A stretch of DNA of 64,000 nt from Prevotella sp. 10(H) (GCF_000711235.1 NZ_JOMI01000003.1:682001-746000); one strand, 5' to 3'. Shown: positions 1 to 8,120, counted from the first letter of the stretch. Notes: generated by a model not told the origin, from the letters alone. Numbers and translations are program-made.

Positions 1-639
1 AAAAGGAACATTATCATATTGATACTTATGATAGTGAATATCTTTATAAAGCCTAGCTTCTTTTTTGTTTTTATATGTGTTTATCCTCTTTTTATGTTTA
101 TACGTCATAAACTATCCAAGCCTTTCTGGATATCATTGTTGATTTTGTTTATCGGAGGCTTATGTTTGGCTTTAGAATACTTCTCGATTTATTTAATAGG
201 AAAAGATGAAACACAAGCATCGTCCGTGGTAATTAATATTTTTTTCTGTTATGAAAACTTTTCTCCTTTGAGTATGTTACCGTTTGCTATCATTTTTTCA
301 TTGTTATTTCCACTTGTTTATTATATCATGAATTATAAGAAACGAAAAAAGGATATTTTAACCTGGTATATTTTAGCGATGCTAATTGTATCATTTTTAA
401 TCTATTTTATTTTAGCAGAATCAGGCTTAAGGGCAACACATGGAAATTTTTATTGGCAAATAATAATATGTGTCTGGATATTTTATTTCTATGCATTGTT
501 TTTCTTATTGAAAGATATAAAGGACCAAGGCTTTTCTTTAAAAAATAAAATTCTGACGGGTTTATATTCCGTACATGTCCTTTTAGGATTAATATATGTG
601 ATAAGATTGTATAGCATAGGCTCTGCTTTTCTAGCATAA
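1..639 (+). CDS. Hypothetical multi-pass membrane protein, probably 5'-truncated by the window edge
   Basis: The frame is open all the way to base 1, so the real start may lie outside the window. Candidate internal starts are a TTG at 19 and an ATG at 28. The readable part (about 206 residues) is almost entirely hydrophobic, with about six membrane segments separated by short basic loops such as NYKKRKKD, suggesting an inner-membrane protein. There are no catalytic motifs I recognise. The codon use and AT content match low-expression membrane genes of this phylum. It is followed by about 160 bp before the peptide transporter, which has its own promoter-like element. Function unknown. Confidence 0.6.
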   Translation, partial: KRNIIILILMIVNIFIKPSFFFVFICVYPLFMFIRHKLSKPFWISLLILFIGGLCLALEYFSIYLIGKDETQASSVVINIFFCYENFSPLSMLPFAIIFSLLFPLVYYIMNYKKRKKDILTWYILAMLIVSFLIYFILAESGLRATHGNFYWQIIICVWIFYFYALFFLLKDIKDQGFSLKNKILTGLYSVHVLLGLIYVIRLYSIGSAFLA

Positions 640-734
640 TTATCTTTAAATTGAAAAATAAATATTTTCTAACTGTCTAATTATTTTATGTTCTTTAATA
701 TACTCCGATAAAGTGATTATTCGCCATGTTTTCT

Positions 735-742
735 TACTTTTG
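735..742 (+). promoter_or_regulatory. Putative Bacteroidetes -7 element for the POT transporter
   Basis: TACTTTTG matches the TAnnTTTG -7 consensus of Bacteroidetes promoters and lies about 62 bp before the transporter start. I see no clear TTTG -33 box at the right distance, so this is a partial match. Confidence 0.35.
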
Positions 743-803
743 TACAGCTTGGTGCTAATAAACAGATGAAATAACTTATAATACTAATCTTAAATATAAT
801 TTT

Positions 804-2336
804 ATGTTTAAAAATCATCCTAAAGGTCTGTTAGCAGCCTCATTATCTAATATGGGAGAACGTTTCGGCTTCTATATAATGATGGCTATTCTTTCACTTT
901 TCTTAATGTCCAAATTTGGGCTGGAAAAATCGAATGCGGGAGTAATATATGCTGTGTTTTATTTCTGTATTTATGCTTTTGCACTTGCCGGAGGTTATAT
1001 TGCAGATAAAACAAAAAAGTATAAATCAACCATTCAGGTTGGTATAGTGTTAATGGCTATAGGCTATCTTATTATTGCCATACCCACGCCTACACCGGTT
1101 TCCAGTTTTTGGCCATTTATAATTCTTACTTGTTTCGGATTATTTGTTATTGCTTTTGGGAATGGTTTATTTAAAGGGAACTTGCAGGCTTTAGTCGGGC
1201 AGATGTATGACAATGAAGAATACGGAAAAATGCGTGATTCCGGTTTTTCTTTGTTCTATATGTTTATAAATGTAGGTGCGATTTTTGCTCCGATGATTGC
1301 AGTTGCCGTGAGAAACTGGTGGTTGAAAATAAACGGATTCATTTATAATCCCGACCTTCCGGCACTTTGCCATCAATATCTGGGGGGAACACTGACAGGT
1401 GAGGCAGCCGAACGATATACAAAACTGGCTCCGGAAGTTAGTCTGAACGGTGCTCCGACAGATTTAACATTGTTTGCTAATGAGTACCTGAATGTGTTTA
1501 ATACCGGATTTCATTATGCCTTTGCTGTAGCTATTGTTGCGATGATAATTTCGTTTATTATTTATACTACCAATAAGAAGCAATTGCCGGATCCTGCTCT
1601 TAAAAAGGTAGTGAAAAAATCAGATGTAACAGCTCCTATCGTAGAAGAAAAAGTAATGGATGCAAATGAAGTAAAACAACGTTTATATGCTTTGTTTGCT
1701 GTATTTGCAGTTGTTATATTCTTTTGGTTCTCTTTCCATCAGAATGGCTTGACTCTTACATTCTTTGCGAATGACTACACATTATTGAAAATTGGTTCGT
1801 GGGAATTTTCAGCAGAATTATTCCAATCCTTTAACCCGTTATTTGTTGTCTTGCTGACTCCGGTAGTATTAGCGGTATTCGGTTGGTTGCGCGCTAAAGG
1901 CAAAGAGCCGTCGGCACCTAAGAAAATAGCAATAGGTATGGGTATTGCTGCATTCGCATATGTTGTGATGTCTTTAGGCTCTTTAGGCTTACCATCTGCG
2001 GCTGAAGTAAAATCAATGGGAGGTTTGGCAGATACTGTGCGTGTAACGCCGTTCTTACTTATAGGAACGTATCTGATACTAACTATAGCCGAATTATTTA
2101 TCAGTCCGTTAGGTATATCTTTTGTTTCGAAAGTAGCACCTCCACAGTATCAGGGTATCATGCAGGGATGCTGGTTAGGAGCTACAGCTATAGGTAATCA
2201 ATTATTGTTTATCGGAGCCATATTGTACGAAAATATCCCGATCTGGGCTACATGGTGTGTATTTGTGGCTGCCTGCTGTGTTTCCATGTTTACAATGTTA
2301 TTCATGATCAAATGGCTTGAACGTATTACGAAATAA
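804..2336 (+). CDS. POT/PTR family proton-dependent oligopeptide transporter
   Basis: This is a 510-residue major facilitator protein of the proton-coupled oligopeptide transporter family, importing di- and tripeptides across the inner membrane. The family signature near the N-terminus is present as NMGERFGFY (residues 16-24); the first Glu of the usual ExxERFxYY motif is Asn here. The second PTR2 signature appears as FYMFINVGA near residue 150. About 12-14 membrane segments are visible, with a cytoplasmic basic linker (KKVVKKSD) around residue 270 between the two halves. It is transcribed alone, with a strong hairpin terminator directly after the stop. The length is normal for the family. 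Peptide import suits an asaccharolytic or mixed Bacteroidales lifestyle and pairs functionally with the exported dipeptidyl peptidase at 34.7 kb (inference). Confidence 0.9.
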   Translation: MFKNHPKGLLAASLSNMGERFGFYIMMAILSLFLMSKFGLEKSNAGVIYAVFYFCIYAFALAGGYIADKTKKYKSTIQVGIVLMAIGYLIIAIPTPTPVSSFWPFIILTCFGLFVIAFGNGLFKGNLQALVGQMYDNEEYGKMRDSGFSLFYMFINVGAIFAPMIAVAVRNWWLKINGFIYNPDLPALCHQYLGGTLTGEAAERYTKLAPEVSLNGAPTDLTLFANEYLNVFNTGFHYAFAVAIVAMIISFIIYTTNKKQLPDPALKKVVKKSDVTAPIVEEKVMDANEVKQRLYALFAVFAVVIFFWFSFHQNGLTLTFFANDYTLLKIGSWEFSAELFQSFNPLFVVLLTPVVLAVFGWLRAKGKEPSAPKKIAIGMGIAAFAYVVMSLGSLGLPSAAEVKSMGGLADTVRVTPFLLIGTYLILTIAELFISPLGISFVSKVAPPQYQGIMQGCWLGATAIGNQLLFIGAILYENIPIWATWCVFVAACCVSMFTMLFMIKWLERITK

Positions 2337-2361
2337 AAAATTGGTTTACACCAAAATATTA

Positions 2362-2397
2362 AAGTCCGGTTTCATTGGGAAACCGGACTTTCTTTAT
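2362..2397 (+). terminator. Rho-independent terminator after the peptide transporter
   Basis: An 11-bp perfect stem (AAGTCCGGTTT at 2362-2372 with its complement at 2380-2390), a 7-base loop and a T-rich tail follow the transporter stop by 25 bp. Confidence 0.85.
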
Positions 2398-2470
2398 CTA
2401 TATATAAACTATAAGCGTATAGTTATTGTATTACTTCTGGGTTTTATCAAATGAAAAAGTAAATTAATCC

Positions 2471-2505
2471 GTTACTTCTGTTACCTTTTAACTTAATATA
2501 GTTAA
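2471..2505 (-). repeat. 35-bp dispersed intergenic repeat, copy 1
   Basis: Read on the minus strand this 35-bp block starts TTAACTATATTAAGTTAAAA and ends GGTAACAGAAGTAAC. It matches two plus-strand copies at 33092-33126 and 33219-33253 over the full 35 bp with only a few differences. Each copy contains an inverted TTAAC/GTTAA pair and a direct repeat GTAAC-N4-GTAAC. It lies in the spacer between two genes and no coding capacity is apparent. Confidence 0.65.
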
Positions 2506-2563
2506 TAAACGTAAATTTAATTATGAGTGATAAGTTATAAATTATGAGTTGGAGTTTGTTGTT

Positions 2564-3043
2564 TTATTCTAACTCTTCATCTATACCGTCGGGCGGAGTT
2601 TCGATTACAGGCTCATCTATAATCTCTGTTTTGCGACGTGAAACTATGATAAGGTAGATAATCGTAAGAATCGATGTAGCGCATAACAGGTATATTCCGC
2701 TTCCGTATTTCGGAATTTTGTAAAATAAATTAAGTGATACGATAAAGGCTAATATGCCGTCCATAAGCAAAAATATACGGGATGTTTTCTTTTTCAGTGC
2801 AATCCAGAACAAGGCGCTCATAATACTCAGCACCGGAATCATATATACAACATAGGTAGTATAAACCGATTCTTTATTACGGGAGAAGAAATTTGTTACT
2901 TTTGTTACCTTTTTTTGAATGTCGGGTATATCCCAGCCTACAATCTTTACCAGCCCCATATCGAGCCACGGCAGGGAGAATGCTACAATAAATAAGATAG
3001 CAAATAGTAGTTCGAAAGAAATGTATCTGTTTACTTTTTCCAT
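2564..3043 (-). CDS. Hypothetical four-helix membrane protein
   Basis: This 159-residue protein has four predicted membrane helices (approximately residues 9-30, 62-82, 90-108 and 115-134) and an acidic C-terminal tail rich in Glu, Asp and Pro. I recognise no conserved family motif. Its start lies 5 bp downstream of the LuxR-type regulator stop, so the two are almost certainly co-transcribed, and a functional link between sensor-regulator and membrane protein is plausible. Part of the gene (2895-2917) carries a sequence resembling half of the dispersed 35-bp repeat, read as KKVTKVTNFF, in a loop between the first two helices. That could be coincidence or a repeat insertion tolerated in frame. 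Confidence 0.75.
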   Translation of the reverse strand: MEKVNRYISFELLFAILFIVAFSLPWLDMGLVKIVGWDIPDIQKKVTKVTNFFSRNKESVYTTYVVYMIPVLSIMSALFWIALKKKTSRIFLLMDGILAFIVSLNLFYKIPKYGSGIYLLCATSILTIIYLIIVSRRKTEIIDEPVIETPPDGIDEELE

Positions 3044-3048
3044 AGTTG

Positions 3049-3951
3049 TTAAAGTTCTATTTCGTCCGCTGTGATGTAACCGTTTGTTATACAGTAAAAT
3101 ATCAGTCCGGAAACTGTTTTGATGCCGAGTTTGGCCGTTATATTCTTGCGATGTGATAACACTGTATTGAGGCTTATATTCAGCTTGTCGGCCACTTCCT
3201 TGTTGAGAAAGCCAAGCGCTATAAGGCGAAGTACATCGAGTTCGCGTTGCGATAGGGGTTGTGTTTTCGATGCTTTTACGGCATGGCTGGCTGCTATTAA
3301 TTCTTGCAGGTCTTCCATTCCCGATTCGGAAAGGTCGTCAATCATCGGCTTGAGTATCTTTTCCCTGATGCGGTTGTGCTTTTCCAGATCGCGCTGGAAG
3401 CTGTCGATAGTAAAGATCACTGCATAACACATATTTTCGTTGAAGTTTCCTGATATATGCTTGATTATTATGCTTTTCAGGTCGGTGAGTAGTGCAAGCG
3501 GAGTATCACCTTTTACTAAGCCCTGTTCGATTTGACCTGTAAGTTCGTCTTTGAATTCGGTAAATAACCTGCTTATCAGCTTTAACTGCGGATTATTGGG
3601 ATCGCTCATCGAAATGAAAGCGTTCAGATGTTTTTCCAGATTATGCAACTGTCCGTGCACCAGATAGGCATCGGTTTGCTTGATATAGGAAACCACCGGC
3701 TCGATGTCAAACTTTTGAAGCTTACGTTCCGGAAAGTAGTCCTCGTTGAGGAAAGTGTTTAGTATAGCAAGAAAAAACTCGGTATTGATATTTGCCTTAG
3801 AGCATATATCGCCGATCGTTTTATCTCCCAGACCGAGTTTGATTCCAAAACGGTTGATGACAGGGATCAGCTGGTGATTTTCTTGTATTATTTCCGATAG
3901 TATGGATGACGATTCTACAAAGATCATAACTTTATAATGTTTCGGTAACAA
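3049..3951 (-). CDS. LuxR-type transcriptional regulator with an RIC/hemerythrin-like N-terminal region
   Basis: The 300-residue protein ends in a LuxR/FixJ helix-turn-helix (residues 234-293), with the hallmark SQRELDVLRLIALG and a recognition helix around NTVLSHRKNI. The first 230 residues are not a receiver domain. They resemble iron-sulfur repair proteins of the YtfE/ScdA (RIC) type. Residues 28-62 look like the ScdA_N domain (FGIKLGLGDKTIGDIC then FFLAIL), followed by a helical region with H99, H103 and H108 and a second half containing LEKHNRIREKILKP (H192, E197). Several canonical di-iron ligands appear to be lost. It would be a cytoplasmic DNA-binding protein possibly sensing oxygen, nitric oxide or redox state (inference). 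It is first in an operon with a membrane protein and is divergent from superoxide dismutase. Confidence 0.8.
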   Translation of the reverse strand: MLPKHYKVMIFVESSSILSEIIQENHQLIPVINRFGIKLGLGDKTIGDICSKANINTEFFLAILNTFLNEDYFPERKLQKFDIEPVVSYIKQTDAYLVHGQLHNLEKHLNAFISMSDPNNPQLKLISRLFTEFKDELTGQIEQGLVKGDTPLALLTDLKSIIIKHISGNFNENMCYAVIFTIDSFQRDLEKHNRIREKILKPMIDDLSESGMEDLQELIAASHAVKASKTQPLSQRELDVLRLIALGFLNKEVADKLNISLNTVLSHRKNITAKLGIKTVSGLIFYCITNGYITADEIEL

Positions 3952-4152
3952 AAATACATATTAATTCTGATATGTTTTTTCTAAAACTTTATCTATAAGT
4001 TAAAAGCTCTGAACTATTGTAAGGTATAGGAAGATTATAGATAAAGACAATGAAATGTTAAAAACAATTTATGATAATTATAGATATATTAAATAAACAA
4101 ATTTTACATTCGGATTGTTAATCATATACGTACACTGAAAACCCATTGAATT

Positions 4153-4833
4153 ATGAAGAAAATCCTTTTAATGAGTCTAACGCTTTCTGTACTTTTTACG
4201 GGTGCAGTAAAAGCTCAAAATATAAACAATAACAATAATAATCAAAAAACAAGAACTATGAAATTTGAATTACCAACATTGCCTTATGCAACAGACGCTT
4301 TAGAACCGGTTATAGGAAAACAAACCGTAGAATTACATTACGGTAAACATCTTCAAACATATATTACCAACCTGAACAATCTTATTCAGGGAACAAAATT
4401 TGAAAATGCCGATCTGGAAACAATCGTAAAAGAAAGCGACGGAGCCATTTTCAATAATGCAGGACAGACATTAAATCACAATATATATTTCCTTACTTTC
4501 AGCCCTAACGGAGGCGGAGAGCCTAAAGGAAGATTGGCTGAGGCTATAAATAAGAAATGGGGTTCTTTCGAAGATTTCAAAAAGGAATTTAATAAAGAAG
4601 GGGCTGCAGTGTTCGGTTCGGGCTGGGTATGGCTTGCAAAAGATAAAGACGGTAATCTGGAGATTACAAAAGAATCGAATGCAGGCAACCCGATAACTAA
4701 GGGTATGACACCGCTATTGGGATTCGATGTATGGGAACATGCATACTATCTCGACTATCAGAATCGCCGTGCAGATCACCTCACCGAATTATGGAAGATT
4801 ATCGATTGGAGCGCAGTAGAAGCTCGTTATTAA
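4153..4833 (+). CDS. sodB: Iron/manganese superoxide dismutase with N-terminal signal peptide
   Basis: The protein converts superoxide to hydrogen peroxide and oxygen. Metal ligands are visible as H62 (ELHYGKH), H109 (NNAGQTLNHN), D192 and H196 (DVWEHAYY), and Q105 marks the Fe-type active site. Unusually, residues 1-22 form a signal peptide ending in Ala-Gln, followed by an Asn-rich linker (residues 23-31), so this form should be periplasmic or surface-associated. The canonical cytoplasmic enzyme would begin at an internal Met (residue 36, ATG at 4258, reading MKFELPTLPYA), exactly where ordinary SodB proteins start. Total length is 226 residues against about 191-195 for the usual enzyme. 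It is a single-gene unit with a terminator and is divergent from the RIC-like regulator. Confidence 0.93.
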   Translation: MKKILLMSLTLSVLFTGAVKAQNINNNNNNQKTRTMKFELPTLPYATDALEPVIGKQTVELHYGKHLQTYITNLNNLIQGTKFENADLETIVKESDGAIFNNAGQTLNHNIYFLTFSPNGGGEPKGRLAEAINKKWGSFEDFKKEFNKEGAAVFGSGWVWLAKDKDGNLEITKESNAGNPITKGMTPLLGFDVWEHAYYLDYQNRRADHLTELWKIIDWSAVEARY

Positions 4834-4857
4834 TAAAGTAGTGTTCATTATATTATT

Positions 4858-4886
4858 AAAAAGCAATCCTCATGGATTGCTTTTTA
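4858..4886 (+). terminator. Terminator after superoxide dismutase
   Basis: A 12-bp perfect stem (AAAAAGCAATCC and its complement) with a 4-base loop ends in a T-run, 25 bp after the stop. Confidence 0.85.
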
Positions 4887-5055
4887 TTTGTAGGCATGTG
4901 ATCATATTTAAGAATCTTAAAGAGTAAGTGGTTTTTGTTAAAATTTGATATAATTTTCAAGGTGGGGACTAAAAAACGGTGGTGGAAAAATGTATTATAG
5001 CAAAAGTTTTTACTTTTAACATAAAGCGTTATTACAAATTCTAATTTGCCTGAAG

Positions 5056-5964
5056 ATGAATAATAATAATGCCATAGGAAGACGACAATATAATAGAGGC
5101 TACTTTTCCTTATTATTACTTCTATTCGTGTTTACTCTTAATGCTCAGAATAAACCGGATACAATTATAGGAGAAGTAAAGCATGATACCGTACGGACTA
5201 TTTCTCCACTGACAGAAAAATCTTTCCAAATTGATAAGGCTTTTGCAGACAATGTACATAAGGAGAACTTTAAACTTGTCCCTTCTAAGATAAACATCTA
5301 TGATATGCCTTATTCCATGACAGCCAATTACCCTAATTATAAAAGGTTGGCACTGAATACAGGGGTGTTGGGAGGAGCAGGACTATTGACACTGGGCGTA
5401 TTGCAATTATTGCCGGAAGATGCTACCAGCTGGAACAAGAAATCGATTACCAGTGTGCCTCCATTTCGCAGGTGGGCACGTAATGTAAGGAAAGGGCCTG
5501 TTTGGGATAAAGATAATCTGGTATTTAACTATGTGCTTCATCCATATGGGGGAGCAGCATTTTATATGGGAGCCAGAAGTCAGGGCTTTAATATCTTTTA
5601 TTCTTTCCTTTATTCGGCAGGTATATCTACTATTTTATGGGAATATGGAATTGAGGCTTTTATGGAAATACCTTCTATTCAGGATTTGATTGTAACACCT
5701 GTGGCAGGAACTATTCTGGGTGAGGGTTTTTATTTGCTGAAACGCCATATCGTATCTAATGATTACAGGCTCTTTGGCAGCCGCTTTGTTGGAAACTTTG
5801 TAGCCTATCTTATCGATCCGGTGAACGAAGTAATCGGTATATTTGCCGGAAATCCGAATAGAAAAAAGTCAGGCCGTTCGGATAATTCACTATCTTGTAC
5901 ACCGTGGTTTAATACCACAGCTTATGGTAAGACGGCCGGATTTATGATAAGTTTATCTTTCTAA
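5056..5964 (+). CDS. DUF3943 family exported protein
   Basis: This 302-residue protein begins with a hydrophobic export segment ending near NAQN (residues 17-31), preceded by an Asn/Arg-rich stretch. The body has the pattern of the DUF3943 family of Bacteroidetes and Proteobacteria: LHPYGGAAFYMGARSQG, then a hydrophobic helical pair with LWEYGIEAF and SIQDLIVTPVAG, then GEGFYLLKR. The molecular role of the family is unknown; an envelope location is inferred from the signal sequence. It stands 15 bp before the nicotinamidase gene and may be co-transcribed with it. The chosen start is the first in-frame Met and leaves a plausible signal peptide. Confidence 0.8.
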   Translation: MNNNNAIGRRQYNRGYFSLLLLLFVFTLNAQNKPDTIIGEVKHDTVRTISPLTEKSFQIDKAFADNVHKENFKLVPSKINIYDMPYSMTANYPNYKRLALNTGVLGGAGLLTLGVLQLLPEDATSWNKKSITSVPPFRRWARNVRKGPVWDKDNLVFNYVLHPYGGAAFYMGARSQGFNIFYSFLYSAGISTILWEYGIEAFMEIPSIQDLIVTPVAGTILGEGFYLLKRHIVSNDYRLFGSRFVGNFVAYLIDPVNEVIGIFAGNPNRKKSGRSDNSLSCTPWFNTTAYGKTAGFMISLSF

Positions 5965-5979
5965 ATACAATTATCGAAT

Positions 5980-6765
5980 ATGAAAAGAACAGCTATACTG
6001 GGTATCGACTTGCAGAATGATTTCACTTTACCTACAGGCTCTTTGTCTGTACAGAACGCCCAAGAGGATGTAAAGCGCATTGCCGATTTTATCCGTCACA
6101 ATCAAGAGAATATAGATTACATAGCTTTGTCAATGGATTCGCATCAGCCGATTCATATTGCTCACCAGATATATTGGAGAAATGCAGACGGAGATTTCCC
6201 GCCGTTATTCTCTGTCATTACTGCCGATGATGTGAGGGGAGGCAAATGGGTACCTCAATATAATAAGGATCATGCTCTTACTTACCTCGAACAATTGGAG
6301 AAGAAAGGCGAAGTATGCACTATATGGCCTATGCATTGTATACTGGGTACTACGGGTTGGGCTATCGATAAACAAATAACTGATGTACTAAGTAACTGGT
6401 GTATTCATAACGGCAGATCTTATGAGTTGTTTTACAAAGGTTATTCCCAATCCACAGAGCATTACAGTATCTTCAGAGCGGTTGTAGAATGGGCAAATGA
6501 ACCGGAAACTTATCTTAATAAAAAGCTTTTATTCAAGCTTAATTCTTTCGATGAAGTATTGCTTGTAGGTGAGGCGGCAGATTATTGTGTAGCCAATTCC
6601 CTGAATGATATACTGGATGAATGTCCTGAACTGGCACAGAAAATAGTCGTGTTTACAGATTGTATGTCATGGATTAATCCCGATAATCAACGGGCAAAAG
6701 ACATATTCAGTAAAGCTGAAAAAATAGGGGTGAGGTTTGTTGAGTCGGGACGTTACTCACTTTAG
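5980..6765 (+). CDS. pncA: Nicotinamidase (PncA-like)
   Basis: A cysteine hydrolase of the isochorismatase superfamily (261 residues), cytoplasmic, converting nicotinamide to nicotinate for NAD salvage. The catalytic triad is visible: D10 (GIDLQNDF), a Lys in LFYKGYSQS and the nucleophile Cys in GEAADYCVANSL. Metal-site residues of nicotinamidases are also present (SMDSHQPIHIAH and WPMHCILGT), which favours nicotinamidase over a generic isochorismatase-like hydrolase. The protein is longer than E. coli PncA (about 213), with extra sequence before the catalytic Lys. Its stop codon overlaps the stop of the convergent EcsC gene by 4 bp. Confidence 0.85.
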   Translation: MKRTAILGIDLQNDFTLPTGSLSVQNAQEDVKRIADFIRHNQENIDYIALSMDSHQPIHIAHQIYWRNADGDFPPLFSVITADDVRGGKWVPQYNKDHALTYLEQLEKKGEVCTIWPMHCILGTTGWAIDKQITDVLSNWCIHNGRSYELFYKGYSQSTEHYSIFRAVVEWANEPETYLNKKLLFKLNSFDEVLLVGEAADYCVANSLNDILDECPELAQKIVVFTDCMSWINPDNQRAKDIFSKAEKIGVRFVESGRYSL

Positions 6766-7367
6766 TCTTCTTCACTGCTGAAAGGAGGAGGTGTATCTAT
6801 AAATATATTCTTAGCTATTTTCCCGACAATCTTTGTCGAAACCGCATCATATGATCCGCCTACTATTCCGCCAATTACCGGAACGGCCTTTCCTAAAGAA
6901 GTAATACCTTTCTGGCCTGCTTTGGTCGCCATTTTGACACTGACTTTCTCCACGAGTTTATTGAGCATTTTTTCGCTGGCTTTAATGCTGATATCTTTCA
7001 GCAGTTCTTTAGCACCGTTTCCGGCCATACAGATATATACCATAGATTTTACTTTGTCATCCTTGATGTCATAGCCACCCATATAAGCAATAGCTGTGAT
7101 CATGCGTATTTGTACATACATTACACTGGCAATGTTTGCTGGAACAGTCAATGGCATAACCATCATACCGCCTAAGCCTGTAAGAAATCCGCTGGTAGCT
7201 GCTTTGGTAACCTGCCATTTGATAAGGGAATCTACCTGTTGCTCCAGCGTTCCGGCTTTCTCCAGATAATTATTACCTAACTCATAAGCCGATTCCACTC
7301 CTGTAAAACCACCTAAGGCTCTGGCGTAAGCCCAATCCATTGTTTTAGCTATTATACTTTTACTCAT
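6762..7367 (-). CDS. EcsC family protein
   Basis: This 201-residue protein has the EcsC family layout: an N-terminal helix pair, a Gly/Met-rich hydrophobic segment (FLTGLGGMMVMPLTVPANI), the conserved IRMITAIAYMGGYD block, and a Gly-rich C-terminal hairpin (VPVIGGIVGGSYDAV). EcsC proteins are linked genetically to ABC exporters in Bacillus, but their biochemical role is not established. It is likely membrane-associated, with no signal peptide. It is transcribed leftward on its own and converges with nicotinamidase, the two stop codons overlapping. Confidence 0.8.
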   Translation of the reverse strand: MSKSIIAKTMDWAYARALGGFTGVESAYELGNNYLEKAGTLEQQVDSLIKWQVTKAATSGFLTGLGGMMVMPLTVPANIASVMYVQIRMITAIAYMGGYDIKDDKVKSMVYICMAGNGAKELLKDISIKASEKMLNKLVEKVSVKMATKAGQKGITSLGKAVPVIGGIVGGSYDAVSTKIVGKIAKNIFIDTPPPFSSEED

Positions 7368-7428
7368 ATATAATCTCCATATTATTCTGACTAATAATAA
7401 ACAATAACTATGCCATAAACTAAAAGAA

Positions 7429-7463
7429 TAAAGCGTCTCATTTACTTGAAATGAAACGCTTTA
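7429..7463 (-). terminator. Terminator for the thioredoxin-fold gene
   Basis: A 15-bp stem with a single mismatch (TAAAGCGTCTCATTT against 7449-7463), loop of 5 bases, lies 16 bp beyond the stop codon of the leftward gene. A/T tails exist on both sides, so it may act in both directions. Confidence 0.75.
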
Positions 7464-7479
7464 ATAATAGTAAGTTAAA

Positions 7480-7986
7480 TTAATTCTCATTCAACATTCG
7501 ATCCAAGTCATTTGGTGTAAGGTTCATTGCTACAATTACCCCGTTTTCATCAATCAGGTAATTTTTAAACCCTCTTTCCAATTGATACTGTTCGAAAAGG
7601 CCGGAAGAAACATCCCCTTTAGCCAGAAATTGATACTTAGCATCAATTTTATCCATGGCTAATGTCTTCTCAAAGACCGATTCGCTCTTGTCGAAAGATA
7701 CTGATACCATTTGCACCGGATATTGCTTATTCTCAATAATATGAGAAAGCAACACATTGTCCTTGTGCGAATAGGCGTCGTATGCCGCCCAGAAATTTAC
7801 CAATACTTTCTGACCTCTCAGATCAGATAAACTAATCTTTGTTCCTGACTCATTTTCTAGATTTTTAATATCAGGCAACAGGTTTCCCGGATAAATACCT
7901 TCCGAAAGACTAGAAGTTCTTGATGTATTGGATGATAAGCTTATAAAGATTATCCCCATAACCAAGAAATACTTCACATACTTCAT
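7480..7986 (-). CDS. Cysteine-free thioredoxin-fold (TlpA/AhpC-like) protein
   Basis: A 168-residue exported or membrane-tethered protein with a hydrophobic N-terminus (residues 5-18). The fold is that of the TlpA/AhpC-TSA group: PGNLLPDIKNL, LSDLRGQKVLVNFWAAYD, a mixed alpha/beta core with VQMVSVSFDKS, and the FKNYLIDENGVIVA strand pair. The position of the CxxC redox motif reads AAYDAYS, and there is no Cys anywhere in the protein, so it cannot be a thiol oxidoreductase. It may be a binding or scaffold protein. It is preceded by a 128-nt leader with strong predicted hairpins and a Bacteroidetes -7 element, and followed by a good terminator. Confidence 0.8.
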   Translation of the reverse strand: MKYVKYFLVMGIIFISLSSNTSRTSSLSEGIYPGNLLPDIKNLENESGTKISLSDLRGQKVLVNFWAAYDAYSHKDNVLLSHIIENKQYPVQMVSVSFDKSESVFEKTLAMDKIDAKYQFLAKGDVSSGLFEQYQLERGFKNYLIDENGVIVAMNLTPNDLDRMLNEN

Positions 7987-8114
7987 AAAATAATCATTAG
8001 GTTACCACTCAAGCTCTTTATCCACACTTTCCTCCCAGAAAAGAATAAAGAGCCCTCCCAACTTTTGGGAACAGAACCATAATCCTACGCTTAGAATTAT
8101 CATGTTCTGTATTT
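7987..8114 (-). ncRNA. Structured 5' leader (candidate cis-regulatory RNA)
   Basis: Between the -7 element at 8121-8128 and the start codon of the cysteine-free thioredoxin-fold gene, three separate inverted repeats would fold on the minus-strand RNA. They are ACAGAAC (8071-8077) with 8104-8110; TCCCAA (8056-8061) with 8065-8070; and a 9-bp pair GCTCTTTAT (8013-8021) with 8045-8053. I do not recognise a known riboswitch class. A GAGGAAAGT string inside stem three recalls the RNase P core, but the rest of RNase P is absent. Confidence 0.4.
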
Positions 8115-8120
8115 CGGGCA

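Noticed and set aside
8013-8053. RNase P-like GAGGAAAGT in the leader at 8.0 kb as an RNase P RNA gene
   Set aside because: Only a short string matches; the P4 partner and the rest of the RNA are missing and the region is about 130 nt.
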